The notes under the pieces are model-generated. The model searched no databases. It was not told the origin of the DNA and worked only from the letters and a program-made list of their open reading frames with translations. From positions 1 through 33,882 of the forward strand of contig JAEWER010000026.1 of the NCBI GenBank assembly GCA_023389255.1: a DNA stretch of 33,882 nucleotides, in the 5' to 3' direction. Of the stretch, positions 15,161 to 23,063 are shown piece by piece. Made by a program: the position numbers and the translations under genes. The DNA comes from Bacillota bacterium. Lineage in GTDB: Bacteria > Bacillota > Clostridia > Saccharofermentanales > DTU023. Position 1 is the stretch's first letter. Each line of letters starts with the position of its first letter.

Positions 15161-16042
15161 ATGGGGAAAAAAAGTTTTGTATCGGTGCCTAATTTTAGTA
15201 CCAGCGATCCTAAAATAATCGAGCAATTACTAGCTTGTTTTCAGTCTCACGCAGATTTGAAGTTACTTGATTTTAGTAGCGATCAAGATCATAACCGTAC
15301 AGTAATTACTGTGCAGGGTAGTAGCAAAATATTAATATGTGCCCTGGTCAACGCCTTGCAGATCTCTGTACAAAAAATAGATTTGCGCACTCATATCGGT
15401 GCTCATCCGAGAATTGGTGCTCTAGATGTTTTACCTATCGTCCCTACTAAAAACACTACTCTAAAAGAAGCAGATACAGTCGCCAAACAACTAGCTCTAG
15501 CTTGTAATTTAGCAATACCTGATTTACCGATTATTTTCTACGAATTCAGTGCTAGTACACCACAAAACCGTAATCTTGATACTATTAGACAAAACGAATG
15601 GCAGGAGCTAAATGAAAAACTACACGCTGGCTTGCAAGTAGATTTGGGTCCTAATAGATTGCATCCTACAGCTGGCGCTTTAGTAATCGGTGCTCGTAAG
15701 CCTTTGATTGCTTTCAACGTTAATTTGCAGACTTCTGATGTAACCATCGCTAAAAAAATAGCTCAAAAGATTAGAGAAAGTAGTGGCGGATTGCCTGGTG
15801 TTAAAGCAATTGGTCTGTATCTTAATTCAACTAGGCAAGCTCAAGTTTCTATGAATTTAGTAGATTACACAAAAACCAATATCGATACCGTATACCTTGC
15901 CATCTCTAAGTATGCCAAACATTATGGCGTGGCCCTTGCTCATAGTGAAATAATTGGTGCCTTGCCTGAAGATGCCCTAACTCAAGCTTTTGCCCACTTT
16001 ATAAATTTAGATAACTCCCAAATAAAAACAATTAAAGATTAG
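15161..16042 (+). CDS. ftcD: Glutamate formiminotransferase (single-domain)
   Basis: The 293-residue protein covers only the formiminotransferase part, without the cyclodeaminase domain. It transfers a formimino group from formiminoglutamate to tetrahydrofolate. Motifs are VPNFS near the start, DQDHNRTV (41-48), DLRTHIGAHPRIGA with H82 at the catalytic His position of the pig enzyme, and QVSMNLVDYTKT. I prefer ATG 15161 over an in-frame GTG at 15155, which lies inside the TAGGTG ribosome site. No histidine-degradation genes are nearby; instead it is coupled to folP-folK. Some stand-alone homologues can also act on 5-formyl-tetrahydrofolate in place of 5-formyl-THF cycloligase, and this context fits that role at least as well as histidine breakdown. 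Confidence 0.9.
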   Translation: MGKKSFVSVPNFSTSDPKIIEQLLACFQSHADLKLLDFSSDQDHNRTVITVQGSSKILICALVNALQISVQKIDLRTHIGAHPRIGALDVLPIVPTKNTTLKEADTVAKQLALACNLAIPDLPIIFYEFSASTPQNRNLDTIRQNEWQELNEKLHAGLQVDLGPNRLHPTAGALVIGARKPLIAFNVNLQTSDVTIAKKIAQKIRESSGGLPGVKAIGLYLNSTRQAQVSMNLVDYTKTNIDTVYLAISKYAKHYGVALAHSEIIGALPEDALTQAFAHFINLDNSQIKTIKD

Positions 16043-16054
16043 CTATATACTAGC

Positions 16055-16648
16055 TTAGGCTTGGTAGCGTAACTTCGTAAATTGTGGATCGACATCAAAC
16101 AATAATTCCAAAGGACGGAAAAATTCTTGGTCCCAATCAAAATTGCCGTCTTTTAAGCACCAAGTATATTCACAGCCGAGGAACAGATAAGCAGCAGCTC
16201 GATAAAGATCTTCAGGTTTGCCTTTGGCACGGATTTGTCCGTTAGCCTGCGCTCGTTCAATTATGATCAAGGCAAATTTAGAGAGCTGCCCTACCAAATC
16301 AAATTTGCCTAAATTGCCTTGTAAATTAATACGATGTGTTTGACTTACTAGATCAGGTCCCAGTCGTTTAGTCTGATTGATCAGCGATACAAACAACATG
16401 TGACATTGTTCCCAGTGATTGTTGGAACTTAAAACGGTCAAAAAACACTCTGTCAAATCTTGAATAACTTCGTTATAGAAAGTGATCAAAATATCATCTT
16501 TTGACTTGAGATGATAGTAAAAAGTAGGCTTAGTCACTTTAGCTTTAGCACAAATTTCGTTTACCGTAACTTGTTCATATCCTTTTTCGCGAAAGAGAGC
16601 CAGTGCTATTCCGATTAACTTTTGTTGCATAGTGACGCCTTCAATCAC
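16055..16648 (-). CDS. TetR-family transcriptional repressor
   Basis: I place the start at GTG 16648 because AAGGGAG lies six bases upstream; a TTG at 16672 has no such site. The product is 197 residues. The N-terminal helix-turn-helix reads QVTVNEICAKAKVTKPTFYYHLKSKDD style (about 26-50), a canonical TetR DNA-binding domain; the rest is an all-helical ligand domain I cannot assign. It is divergent from the dehydrogenase gene at 16745 with 96 bases between them, the usual arrangement for a repressor controlling its neighbour and itself. Candidate operators lie in that region. It ends 12 bases from the convergent ftcD gene with no terminator between. Confidence 0.88.
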   Translation of the reverse strand: MIEGVTMQQKLIGIALALFREKGYEQVTVNEICAKAKVTKPTFYYHLKSKDDILITFYNEVIQDLTECFLTVLSSNNHWEQCHMLFVSLINQTKRLGPDLVSQTHRINLQGNLGKFDLVGQLSKFALIIIERAQANGQIRAKGKPEDLYRAAAYLFLGCEYTWCLKDGNFDWDQEFFRPLELLFDVDPQFTKLRYQA

Positions 16649-16688
16649 AGTTTGCTCCCTTCTAAAAGCCAAAAAGATAGTAAAATTT

Positions 16689-16734
16689 TATATAACCATA
16701 GTTAAATATTCAAGCATGCCACCATCCAGTGGCA
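16689..16734. promoter_or_regulatory. Two palindromes between the TetR gene and the dehydrogenase gene
   Basis: The first (16689-16708, TATATAACCATAGTTAAATA) has 7 of 8 paired arm positions around a four-base centre, the size expected for a TetR-family operator. The second (16717-16734) is a perfect TGCCAC/GTGGCA repeat with a six-base spacer, ending one base before the AAGGAGG of the plus-strand gene, so it could act as DNA operator or as an RNA hairpin in front of the ribosome site. Confidence 0.45.
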
Positions 16735-16744
16735 AGGAGGATTT

Positions 16745-17728
16745 ATGCTTTATTTAGATCGCAGTGCTATGTGCAAATGTCTATCCATGAAAGAAGCTAT
16801 CGAAGCAGACAAGCTTGCACTCAAAGCCTATACCGAAGGTAATTGTAATGTTCCTTTAAGAACTAACATTGATATTGCAAAACACGCTGGTCAAGCTCTA
16901 TATATGCCAGCCTATGTAGGCGGTGAACAAGAAGCATCCGGCATTAAAATTGTTTCTGTCTATCCCGAAAATAGTAAACGTAATTTGCCTGCAGTTCCTG
17001 CAACTATGATTGTCTTAGACCCAGAAACTGGTATTGCCACAGCCATTTTAGATGGCACCTATTTAACTCAACTTCGAACCGGTGCAGTGCAAGGAGCTGC
17101 CACTGACTTACTCGCTCGCAAAGATGCTCAAATTGGTGCTCTGATTGGTACTGGCGGTCAAGCCTTAAGCCAATTAGAAGCCATGCTCGCTGTTCGCGAT
17201 TTGTGTGAAGTTCGTGTATCTTCTCTTAATTATGAAATGGCGAGTGATTTCGTAGATAAAGTTAAAGCGAATTTCCCTGCTGTAAAATTAGTTCCTTGTG
17301 GTTCTGCTAAAGAATGTGTTGAAGGTGCTGACATTATCACTACTGTAACTACTTCCAGAGAAGCTACTTTTGAAGCATCCTGGGTAAAACCGGGTGCACA
17401 TATCAACGGTATTGGTGCTTACACTCCGCAAATGTGCGAAGTCCCTGCAGAAATAATTCAAAAAGCTGATTGCATTATTTTTGACACTATGGAAGGTGTG
17501 CTAGCTGAAGCTGGCGATTTTATTGCTCCCTTAGAGAAAGGTCTAGTAGACAAGAGCGCCTACACCGGAGAATTAGGTGAACTAGTTTTAGGTAAAGTAA
17601 AAGGACGTCAATCAGCTGACGATATCACCATTTTCAAAACTGTTGGTAGCGCTGTCTTAGATGTTTTCGTAGCTGCACAAATTGTAAACAAAGCTAAAGA
17701 ACTAGGTTTAGGTAAAGAAATTGCTTAA
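16745..17728 (+). CDS. Ornithine cyclodeaminase / mu-crystallin family dehydrogenase (alanine-dehydrogenase or ketimine-reductase-like)
   Basis: The 327-residue protein has the family fold: substrate residues R39 and K68, LRTGAVQGAATDLLA around R111, a Rossmann motif GTGGQA (135-140), TTVTTSREATF and INGIGAYTPQM (220-230). True ornithine cyclodeaminases carry a catalytic Asp in a DxPGKTEL-type segment after the GG; here that stretch reads AYTPQMCEV with no Asp. This favours an NAD(P)H-dependent alanine dehydrogenase, pyrroline-2-carboxylate reductase or similar ketimine reductase over lysine/ornithine deamination. AAGGAGG precedes the ATG by five to six bases. It is probably controlled by the divergent TetR protein. 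The exact substrate cannot be read from sequence. Confidence 0.82.
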   Translation: MLYLDRSAMCKCLSMKEAIEADKLALKAYTEGNCNVPLRTNIDIAKHAGQALYMPAYVGGEQEASGIKIVSVYPENSKRNLPAVPATMIVLDPETGIATAILDGTYLTQLRTGAVQGAATDLLARKDAQIGALIGTGGQALSQLEAMLAVRDLCEVRVSSLNYEMASDFVDKVKANFPAVKLVPCGSAKECVEGADIITTVTTSREATFEASWVKPGAHINGIGAYTPQMCEVPAEIIQKADCIIFDTMEGVLAEAGDFIAPLEKGLVDKSAYTGELGELVLGKVKGRQSADDITIFKTVGSAVLDVFVAAQIVNKAKELGLGKEIA

Positions 17729-17748
17729 CCGCTTAAACCCTACCATCT

Positions 17749-17784
17749 AAAAAGAGGAGCACTTCATTTAGTGCTCCTCTTTTT
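17749..17784. terminator. Bidirectional terminator between the dehydrogenase gene and glmS
   Basis: A 15-bp perfect stem (AAAAAGAGGAGCACT/AGTGCTCCTCTTTTT) with a six-base loop; it ends two bases from the glmS stop codon and serves both convergent genes. Confidence 0.92.
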
Positions 17785-17785
17785 C

Positions 17786-19600
17786 CTATTCTACAGTTAC
17801 AGATTTTGCTAGATTCCTAGGATGATCTACATCAAGTCCTTTAGCTTTGGCCGTATAATAAGCCAAAAATTGTAAATGTAACGCTAACGAAAACACTAGG
17901 AAATCAGCTGGCAATTCCGCTAATTTAAGAGAATAATCGCATATTTGTTGTTCTGCTGGAAAACCTGAGCTAGCGAGCAATAAGATCTTTGCTCCTCTGC
18001 TCTTCAATTCGCAGATATTAGCTTGCATTTTTTCGTGTAAATCAGCAACACTAGCGATCGCTATAACCGGTGTATTCTCTTCTACTAAAGACAACGTACC
18101 ATGTTTCAACTCACCCGCCGCATAAGCCTCGGAGTGGATATAAGAAATTTCTTTTAGCTTAATCGATGCTTCCATCGCTACAGCATAATCCAGACCTCTA
18201 CCTACAAAAAAAGCATCTCTATGTTCTTTTAGCCACTCACCTAAAGCTACATGTTCACTCTCGTCTTGTAATTGTGCTTTTAATACTTGAGGTAGTTCTT
18301 TTAAGCTATTTATAGCTCTAGTTTCTTCTCTGCTATCCAGTTTACCTTGTGCTTTACTAATCGCCAGCATCAGGAGGTATAACACCACCAATTGCACGCT
18401 GTAGGCTTTCGTACTCGCCACAGCGATCTCTGGACCAGCGTGCGTATATAAAACAGCATCTGCCTCTTGAGCTATAGCAGACCCTTTCACATTGACTATG
18501 GCTAGCGTTTTGGCATGTTTACTCTTGGCTAAGCGTAAGGCGGCTAAAGTATCGGCGGTTTCTCCTGACTGAGAGATAGCTACTACCAATGTCTGCTTAC
18601 GCAACAAAGCTGCGCTATAACGGAATTCTGAAGCTATTTCTGTACGACAAGGAATTGCTAACTTTTGTTCAAACCATTGTTTAGCTACCATGCCTGCATG
18701 CAAAGCAGTGCCACAGCCAACCACTACGATTTCATTCGTATCTTCTAGGGCAAATCCCTGAGGTAACTCCAGCTCCAAATGATCTTGTCTGATCCGAGGA
18801 GCAATAGTTCTTTCTATCGCTTCAGGAGTTTCGTGGATCTCTTTGTGCATGAAGTATTCATGTCCCTGTTTCTGTGCTTGTTCAATATTCCAGGAGATGA
18901 TCTGCCATTCTAACTCACATTCTCTATTACCCAGCTCATACAATTTAATTTCACCTGGTTTAATACGGGCATAGCAACGATCGGGCATAGCAATAAATTG
19001 GTTATGAATTGGCGCCGTACCTAAAATATCGGAGGATGCAGCAACTTCTTCCTTGTTCATAGTTAAAATCAAGCTGGAAGCAAGTTTAGCGCAGTACAAA
19101 ATTTCTGGCTGATCTAAAAAATGAATAGCCAATGCATAGCTACCATTTAATCTCGGCAAAGCCTTTTCTAAGGCTTCCTCCGCTCTCCCTTGATAATAGT
19201 AATCGAGTAACGCCGCCACAACCTCACTATCTGTGGCTGACGTAAATTGATAGCCCTGCCCTTCAAGTTCGGCTTTAAGCTCGGCGTAATTCTCAATGAT
19301 TCCATTGTGCACCAGCAACACTTTTCCACTTTGATGAGGATGACAATTCGTTTCATTAGCTGGTCCATGCGTTGCCCAACGAGTATGTCCCATCGCTAGC
19401 GTAGCGCTACCTTGTTGCCCTGCTACTTTGCTTACTAATTGGTCTACTTTACCTACAGCTCTTATTATCTGGGGATTGTTTGAACCATTGCGTATCGCTA
19501 AGCCAGCACTATCATACCCTCTGTATTCCAAGTCTTTTAAGCCTTGTAAAACAACTTCTTTGGCATCTTTATTGCCGATATATGCCATAATTCCGCACAT
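17786..19600 (-). CDS. glmS: Glutamine--fructose-6-phosphate aminotransferase (isomerizing)
   Basis: GlmS makes glucosamine-6-phosphate from fructose-6-phosphate and glutamine, the entry to amino-sugar and peptidoglycan synthesis. The 604-residue protein starts with MCGIMAYIG, placing nucleophile C2 of the class II amidotransferase at the processed N-terminus; HTRWATHG (72-79) and the HNGIIENY segment are conserved. Two SIS domains follow, with SQSGETADT (343-351) and VASTKAY (394-400) binding sugar phosphate, and the C-terminal DHPRNLAKSVTVE closes the active site. AGAGG lies before the ATG. The gene is controlled by the ribozyme upstream. It is convergent with the dehydrogenase gene. Confidence 0.97.
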   Translation of the reverse strand: MCGIMAYIGNKDAKEVVLQGLKDLEYRGYDSAGLAIRNGSNNPQIIRAVGKVDQLVSKVAGQQGSATLAMGHTRWATHGPANETNCHPHQSGKVLLVHNGIIENYAELKAELEGQGYQFTSATDSEVVAALLDYYYQGRAEEALEKALPRLNGSYALAIHFLDQPEILYCAKLASSLILTMNKEEVAASSDILGTAPIHNQFIAMPDRCYARIKPGEIKLYELGNRECELEWQIISWNIEQAQKQGHEYFMHKEIHETPEAIERTIAPRIRQDHLELELPQGFALEDTNEIVVVGCGTALHAGMVAKQWFEQKLAIPCRTEIASEFRYSAALLRKQTLVVAISQSGETADTLAALRLAKSKHAKTLAIVNVKGSAIAQEADAVLYTHAGPEIAVASTKAYSVQLVVLYLLMLAISKAQGKLDSREETRAINSLKELPQVLKAQLQDESEHVALGEWLKEHRDAFFVGRGLDYAVAMEASIKLKEISYIHSEAYAAGELKHGTLSLVEENTPVIAIASVADLHEKMQANICELKSRGAKILLLASSGFPAEQQICDYSLKLAELPADFLVFSLALHLQFLAYYTAKAKGLDVDHPRNLAKSVTVE

Positions 19601-19639
19601 AATTCCTCTTTTCTGACAGCATAAAATAAGCCTTGTAAG

Positions 19640-19810
19640 CTATGCTGAAACTTAATTTGTGTGGAAGTTCTGAGCCTTTGTGTTGCTGTTACCAGCCATT
19701 TTCTGCTCCAGATGCGTAGCTCCCCACTACGGTAGGATATCCGCCGAAGATTCGATAATCCTACACCTCGTCAGCCCTCTAGCAAAGCTAGCGACAAGGG
19801 CACTGGCGCT
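19640..19810 (-). ncRNA. glmS ribozyme: glmS ribozyme (glucosamine-6-phosphate-activated self-cleaving riboswitch)
   Basis: The 325-base region upstream of glmS holds the conserved ribozyme core. On the minus strand: the cleavage site A|GCGCC with G+1 at 19809; P1 GCCCT/AGGGC capped by CTAGC/GCTAG; then TGACGAGG; P2 GTAGGAT/ATCCTAC enclosing TTATCGAATCTTCGGCGGAT, which matches the family core; then a CGTAG/CTACG hairpin (P3) and the P4 region. When GlcN6P binds, the RNA cuts itself and the 5'-OH mRNA is degraded, lowering glmS expression. The 3' border (about 19640) is approximate because the P4 end is not conserved enough to fix by eye. Confidence 0.93.
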
Positions 19811-19814
19811 AATT

Positions 19815-19910
19815 TTTCTAGCCTTACAACTGGCTAGGTGCATTTCTGCACAAAACTGACCTGTCGAGGTCAACAACCGCCATCTTAACTGTCGCTACAA
19901 CAGAATGCAA
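19815..19910 (-). promoter_or_regulatory. glmS promoter and hairpin-rich leader before the ribozyme
   Basis: A candidate promoter has -35 TTGCAT (19910-19905), a 17-base spacer and -10 TAAGAT (19887-19882). Between the predicted start near 19875 and the ribozyme cut lie three consecutive hairpins: TGACCT/AGGTCA (19872-19857), GTGCA/TGCAC with a GAAA tetraloop (19851-19838) and CTAGCC/GGCTAG (19837-19818). The first is followed by only a short T-tract, so it could also be a weak terminator for the HAD gene. Confidence 0.45.
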
Positions 19911-19925
19911 GCTACAGTCAAAATT

Positions 19926-20678
19926 CTATTGTTCAACTAAATGCGCTTCTATATAATCCAGTGCTTGTTCGATACTCTCGCATTCATAATCTACATTGTT
20001 ATGCTTACCAGGTGCTAGGCTAATAGATTTTGCACAAACATCGAACATTTCTTGATCATTTGGTCCATCGCCGATGCCTACCGTAGCGCTTAACTCATGG
20101 CATAAGTACTCACACAAACACTTAATGCCAACCCCTTTATTGGCGGCTATAGGTAAAACATCAAAACAGCCTACATGCTCAATTATACGTACCTGATCAC
20201 CTAGTTCTGATTTCGCCTCATCTATTAATGAAAATGCTAAATCTCGCGCTAAAGTACCATCTGCTAGGCGACTATAAAACAGACAAGTACTCAGTTCGTT
20301 AGGCTCGACCCACAGTGCGGAGCTAGGCAAGTCTCCGCATAGAAGACGCTGTTTTAATTTAGCTTCAAAGGCTTTGATTTTAGCGATGGTCGAAAAATCT
20401 GCTGAAGTACGCCACATTGTCGCAGTTGGTAATTTAGCTCCTACCTGTACAACTAAACCATTCTCAGTAACTAAAAGCCAATGCTTAAGTGCTAGTTGTC
20501 GAGCTAGACCGTTGACATAGTATTGGGGTCTACCCGAACACAAGGCGATACCATAACCTTGTTCTTCTAGGTGTTTAAGACGCTTTACTACAGCATCGCT
20601 TACTGGCGCTGTAGCACCTTTACAGAGAGTGTTATCTATATCAAAGAAAAATATTTGTTTAAATTGCATGCTAATCAT
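19926..20678 (-). CDS. Cof-type HAD-IIB phosphatase
   Basis: The 250-residue protein is a haloacid-dehalogenase hydrolase. Motif I is FFFDIDNTL with nucleophile D13 and D15; motif II is ALCSGRP; motif IV is VGIGDGPNDQEMF near the C-terminus. The large cap between motifs II and III puts it in the Cof/IIB class, which dephosphorylates sugar phosphates or cofactor phosphates. The true substrate cannot be told. It follows trxB and serS on the same strand. Its ribosome site (AGGGG, six bases before the ATG) is buried in the right arm of the hairpin that ends serS, so expression may be limited by that structure. Confidence 0.88.
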   Translation of the reverse strand: MISMQFKQIFFFDIDNTLCKGATAPVSDAVVKRLKHLEEQGYGIALCSGRPQYYVNGLARQLALKHWLLVTENGLVVQVGAKLPTATMWRTSADFSTIAKIKAFEAKLKQRLLCGDLPSSALWVEPNELSTCLFYSRLADGTLARDLAFSLIDEAKSELGDQVRIIEHVGCFDVLPIAANKGVGIKCLCEYLCHELSATVGIGDGPNDQEMFDVCAKSISLAPGKHNNVDYECESIEQALDYIEAHLVEQ

Positions 20679-20705
20679 AAAAATCCCCTAGCAAGGCTAG
20701 GGGAT
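20679..20705 (-). terminator. serS terminator that overlaps the ribosome site of the HAD gene
   Basis: A 10-bp perfect stem ATCCCCTAGC/GCTAGGGGAT with a three-base loop and TTTTT tail follows serS. The right arm contains the AGGGG ribosome site of the next gene and the T-run abuts its ATG at 20678, so the same hairpin can end transcription and, when read through, hide the site. Confidence 0.8.
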
Positions 20706-20713
20706 AAACTGTC

Positions 20714-22060
20714 TTATTTAACGGGCTTAATCACTTCTTGACCACCCATGTACTTACGCAAAACTTCAGGGATAATTACTGAACCATCCTCTTGCTGGAA
20801 TTGTTCCAAAATCGCAGGGAACAATCGGCTGGTTGCTAAGCCTGATGCATTCAAGGTATGGACAAATGCAATCTTTTTGCCATCCTTGCGATAGCGGATA
20901 TTACCACGTCTAGCTTGGTAATCCATTGCATTCGAAGCAGAGCTGACTTCTTTGTAATCGTTAATGCTGGGCAACCAAACTTCAATATCGTATGTTTTTG
21001 CCATGGAGGCTGAGCAATCAGCTGCAGCTAATTTGCTGACACGATAGTGCAAACCTAATCCCTGCATCAATTTTTCAGCTTTCTTAATCAGTTCTTGTAA
21101 CGCTGCTTCTGAATCTTCAGGTTTGGTATATTGGAACATTTCAACCTTGTTAAATTGATAACCTCGCAGAGTGCCACGCTCTTCTGCACGATAGCTTCCA
21201 GCTTCACTACGATAACAAGGAGTATAAGCAAAATATTTTAACGGCAGTTCCTCTTCGCTCAAAATTTCACCACGATGCACATTGACCAAAGCTGTCTCGG
21301 AAGTAGGTGCTAAGAAACGCTTAAACCCATGAGCCTTAAATGATGCTTCTTCATCTTGTTGTTCTTTAGCTACTTGATCTGGATTTCCCATGCCATCACG
21401 ATGTTGCAAGGTAAAGACATCATTTTCAAATTTGGGGAATTGTCCTGCTGTATAGCCACATTCATAGTTGAGCAAGTGAGGCGGTAAAATCATGCGATAG
21501 CCGTCAGCTAGATGACTGTCCACAAAATAATTGAGCAATGCCCACTCCAATCGGGCACCATCGCCTTTATAGAGCCAAAAACCACTGCCACCCAAACGAA
21601 CACCACGCATGTAGTCAACTAGATCTAATGCTTCTTCTAACGCAACATGATCTTTAGGTTCGAAGTTAAACTCAGGTTTTTGTCCGAAGCTGTACAGCTC
21701 CTCATTATTTTCTTTGCCACCTGCAACTACATCATCTGCGGGCAAGTTGGGTAAAGATGCCACAAAGCTATCTTGTTCAGCTTGCATTTTGGCAATCTCT
21801 GCGTCATTTTGCTTGATCTTATCACCAATTTCTCTCATACGATCGAAAATGGCTGTGGTATCTTCTCCTGCTTTCTTCAGCTTAGGAATTTCTGCTGAAA
21901 CACGGTTACGCTCAGCTTTCAGTTCCTCTGTTTCGTGCATCAAGGCACGGCGTTCCTTATCTTGGGCTAAAAACTCCGTAAAATCGACTTCAAATTCTTT
22001 TTTCGCAAGTTTAGCCTTCACTTCTTCTGGATTATTTCTGATCAAATTAATATCTAACAT
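20714..22060 (-). CDS. serS: Seryl-tRNA synthetase
   Basis: SerRS charges tRNA-Ser and also tRNA-Sec with serine; the second activity feeds the SelA pathway encoded in this window. I place the start at ATG 22060 (MLDINLIRNN, 448 residues), the normal SerRS N-terminus; a longer in-frame reading would overlap trxB by 80 bases. Residues about 28-105 form the coiled-coil arm that grips the long variable arm of the tRNA. Class II motif 2 is seen in YRSEAGSYRAEERGTLRGYQF and motif 3 in NASGLATSRLFPAILE. The ATG lies one base after the trxB stop, with GTGGGG upstream, so the pair is translationally coupled. Confidence 0.96.
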   Translation of the reverse strand: MLDINLIRNNPEEVKAKLAKKEFEVDFTEFLAQDKERRALMHETEELKAERNRVSAEIPKLKKAGEDTTAIFDRMREIGDKIKQNDAEIAKMQAEQDSFVASLPNLPADDVVAGGKENNEELYSFGQKPEFNFEPKDHVALEEALDLVDYMRGVRLGGSGFWLYKGDGARLEWALLNYFVDSHLADGYRMILPPHLLNYECGYTAGQFPKFENDVFTLQHRDGMGNPDQVAKEQQDEEASFKAHGFKRFLAPTSETALVNVHRGEILSEEELPLKYFAYTPCYRSEAGSYRAEERGTLRGYQFNKVEMFQYTKPEDSEAALQELIKKAEKLMQGLGLHYRVSKLAAADCSASMAKTYDIEVWLPSINDYKEVSSASNAMDYQARRGNIRYRKDGKKIAFVHTLNASGLATSRLFPAILEQFQQEDGSVIIPEVLRKYMGGQEVIKPVK

Positions 22061-22061
22061 A

Positions 22062-22976
22062 CTAACCCCACTGTCTTTCCTGCTTTTTCTGATTGCGTTT
22101 ACTCCGCAAATAATCGCTTGCCTCCATGCCTGCAATCGCACCTTGCCCCACAGCTACAGCAACTTGTGGGCGCTTGCCTGTGCAATCGCCACAGGCATAG
22201 ATACCTGGCATATTCGTCTTCATATTTTCATCAACTTTGATAGCGTTACCTACGGTCTCTAAACCTAATTTTAGAGCAAGACTGACTGCTCCTGCTTGAC
22301 CTTCTGCAAAAAACAAGCCAGCTAATTGCACACTTTCATCACTATCTAAGATAACAGAATCTAAATAACCAGAAGAATCTTTTAGTTCCTTTATTTTCCC
22401 TGGATAGACTGTAAATCCAGCACTTTGAAAATCAGCACTCGGTTCTTTACCGTTGAGGAAAACAATAACTTCTGACGCTAGCGGTTCTAATTCTTTGGCT
22501 TCACTTAAAGCAAATTCTGCACCACCCACAATGCCCACCTTTTTACCACGATAAAAGAAACCATCACATGTTGCACAGTAGGAAACACCGTTACCCAATA
22601 GTTCTTGAGCACCTTTAATTTTACTAGCTTGCTTTGCCATGCCAGTTGCCACGATTAAAGCCTCTGCTTCAACTTTTGTATTCGCCGTATGCAATTCGTA
22701 GCTTGTACCACTTAAACTAAATCCAGCACCAGTAACCTGCTCAGCTAAAATTTCAATGCCCAAGCGTTGTGCCTGTTCAATACCTGCCTGTTGCAAAGAT
22801 TTACCTGTGATTGGCTCAGAAAACCCAAAATAGTTCTCAATATTGTGTGCCTTACTCAGTTCAGTTTTACCCGCTGAAATTAGAAGCGTTGAAAATCCTG
22901 CTCGTTGTGTATATATGGCTGCTTGTATGCCTGCTGGACCTCCTCCTATAACTACAACATCATATTTAGATAGCAT
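22062..22976 (-). CDS. trxB: Thioredoxin reductase-like flavoprotein with atypical NADPH site
   Basis: The 304-residue protein has the low-molecular-weight thioredoxin reductase layout: FAD motif GGGPAG (11-16), redox pair CATC (C134, C137) followed by DGFFYRGK, and the C-terminal FAD segment YACGDCTGKRPQVAVAVGQG. However, the pyridine-nucleotide motif normally reading GGGNSA..EA and the downstream HRR..R are not present; the equivalent region reads GIVGGAEFALSEAKEL and VFLNGKEP. Thioredoxin reductases without these motifs include ferredoxin-dependent types from clostridia. It may therefore take electrons from ferredoxin or NADH instead of NADPH. It is coupled to serS and preceded by AAAGG and a possible TATACT -10 at 23011-23006. 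Confidence 0.85.
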   Translation of the reverse strand: MLSKYDVVVIGGGPAGIQAAIYTQRAGFSTLLISAGKTELSKAHNIENYFGFSEPITGKSLQQAGIEQAQRLGIEILAEQVTGAGFSLSGTSYELHTANTKVEAEALIVATGMAKQASKIKGAQELLGNGVSYCATCDGFFYRGKKVGIVGGAEFALSEAKELEPLASEVIVFLNGKEPSADFQSAGFTVYPGKIKELKDSSGYLDSVILDSDESVQLAGLFFAEGQAGAVSLALKLGLETVGNAIKVDENMKTNMPGIYACGDCTGKRPQVAVAVGQGAIAGMEASDYLRSKRNQKKQERQWG

Positions 22977-23013
22977 AAATATACCTTTCGTTTAGAACTT
23001 TTTTGAGTATACA

Positions 23014-23041
23014 AAAAAGAGCTGACATACGTCAGCTCTTT
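23014..23041 (-). terminator. Terminator after rplL
   Basis: A 12-bp stem AAAGAGCTGAC/GTCAGCTCTTT with an ATAC-type loop and TTTTTT tail on the minus strand, 23 bases after the rplL stop codon. It separates the ribosomal unit from trxB. Confidence 0.85.
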
Positions 23042-23063
23042 AAGTAACAGATTTAGCTTTGTC

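Noticed and set aside
21714..22262. Plus-strand open frame of 182 codons opposite serS and trxB
   Set aside because: Antisense of the SerRS coiled-coil arm; Ser/Leu-rich, no ribosome site, spans two real genes.
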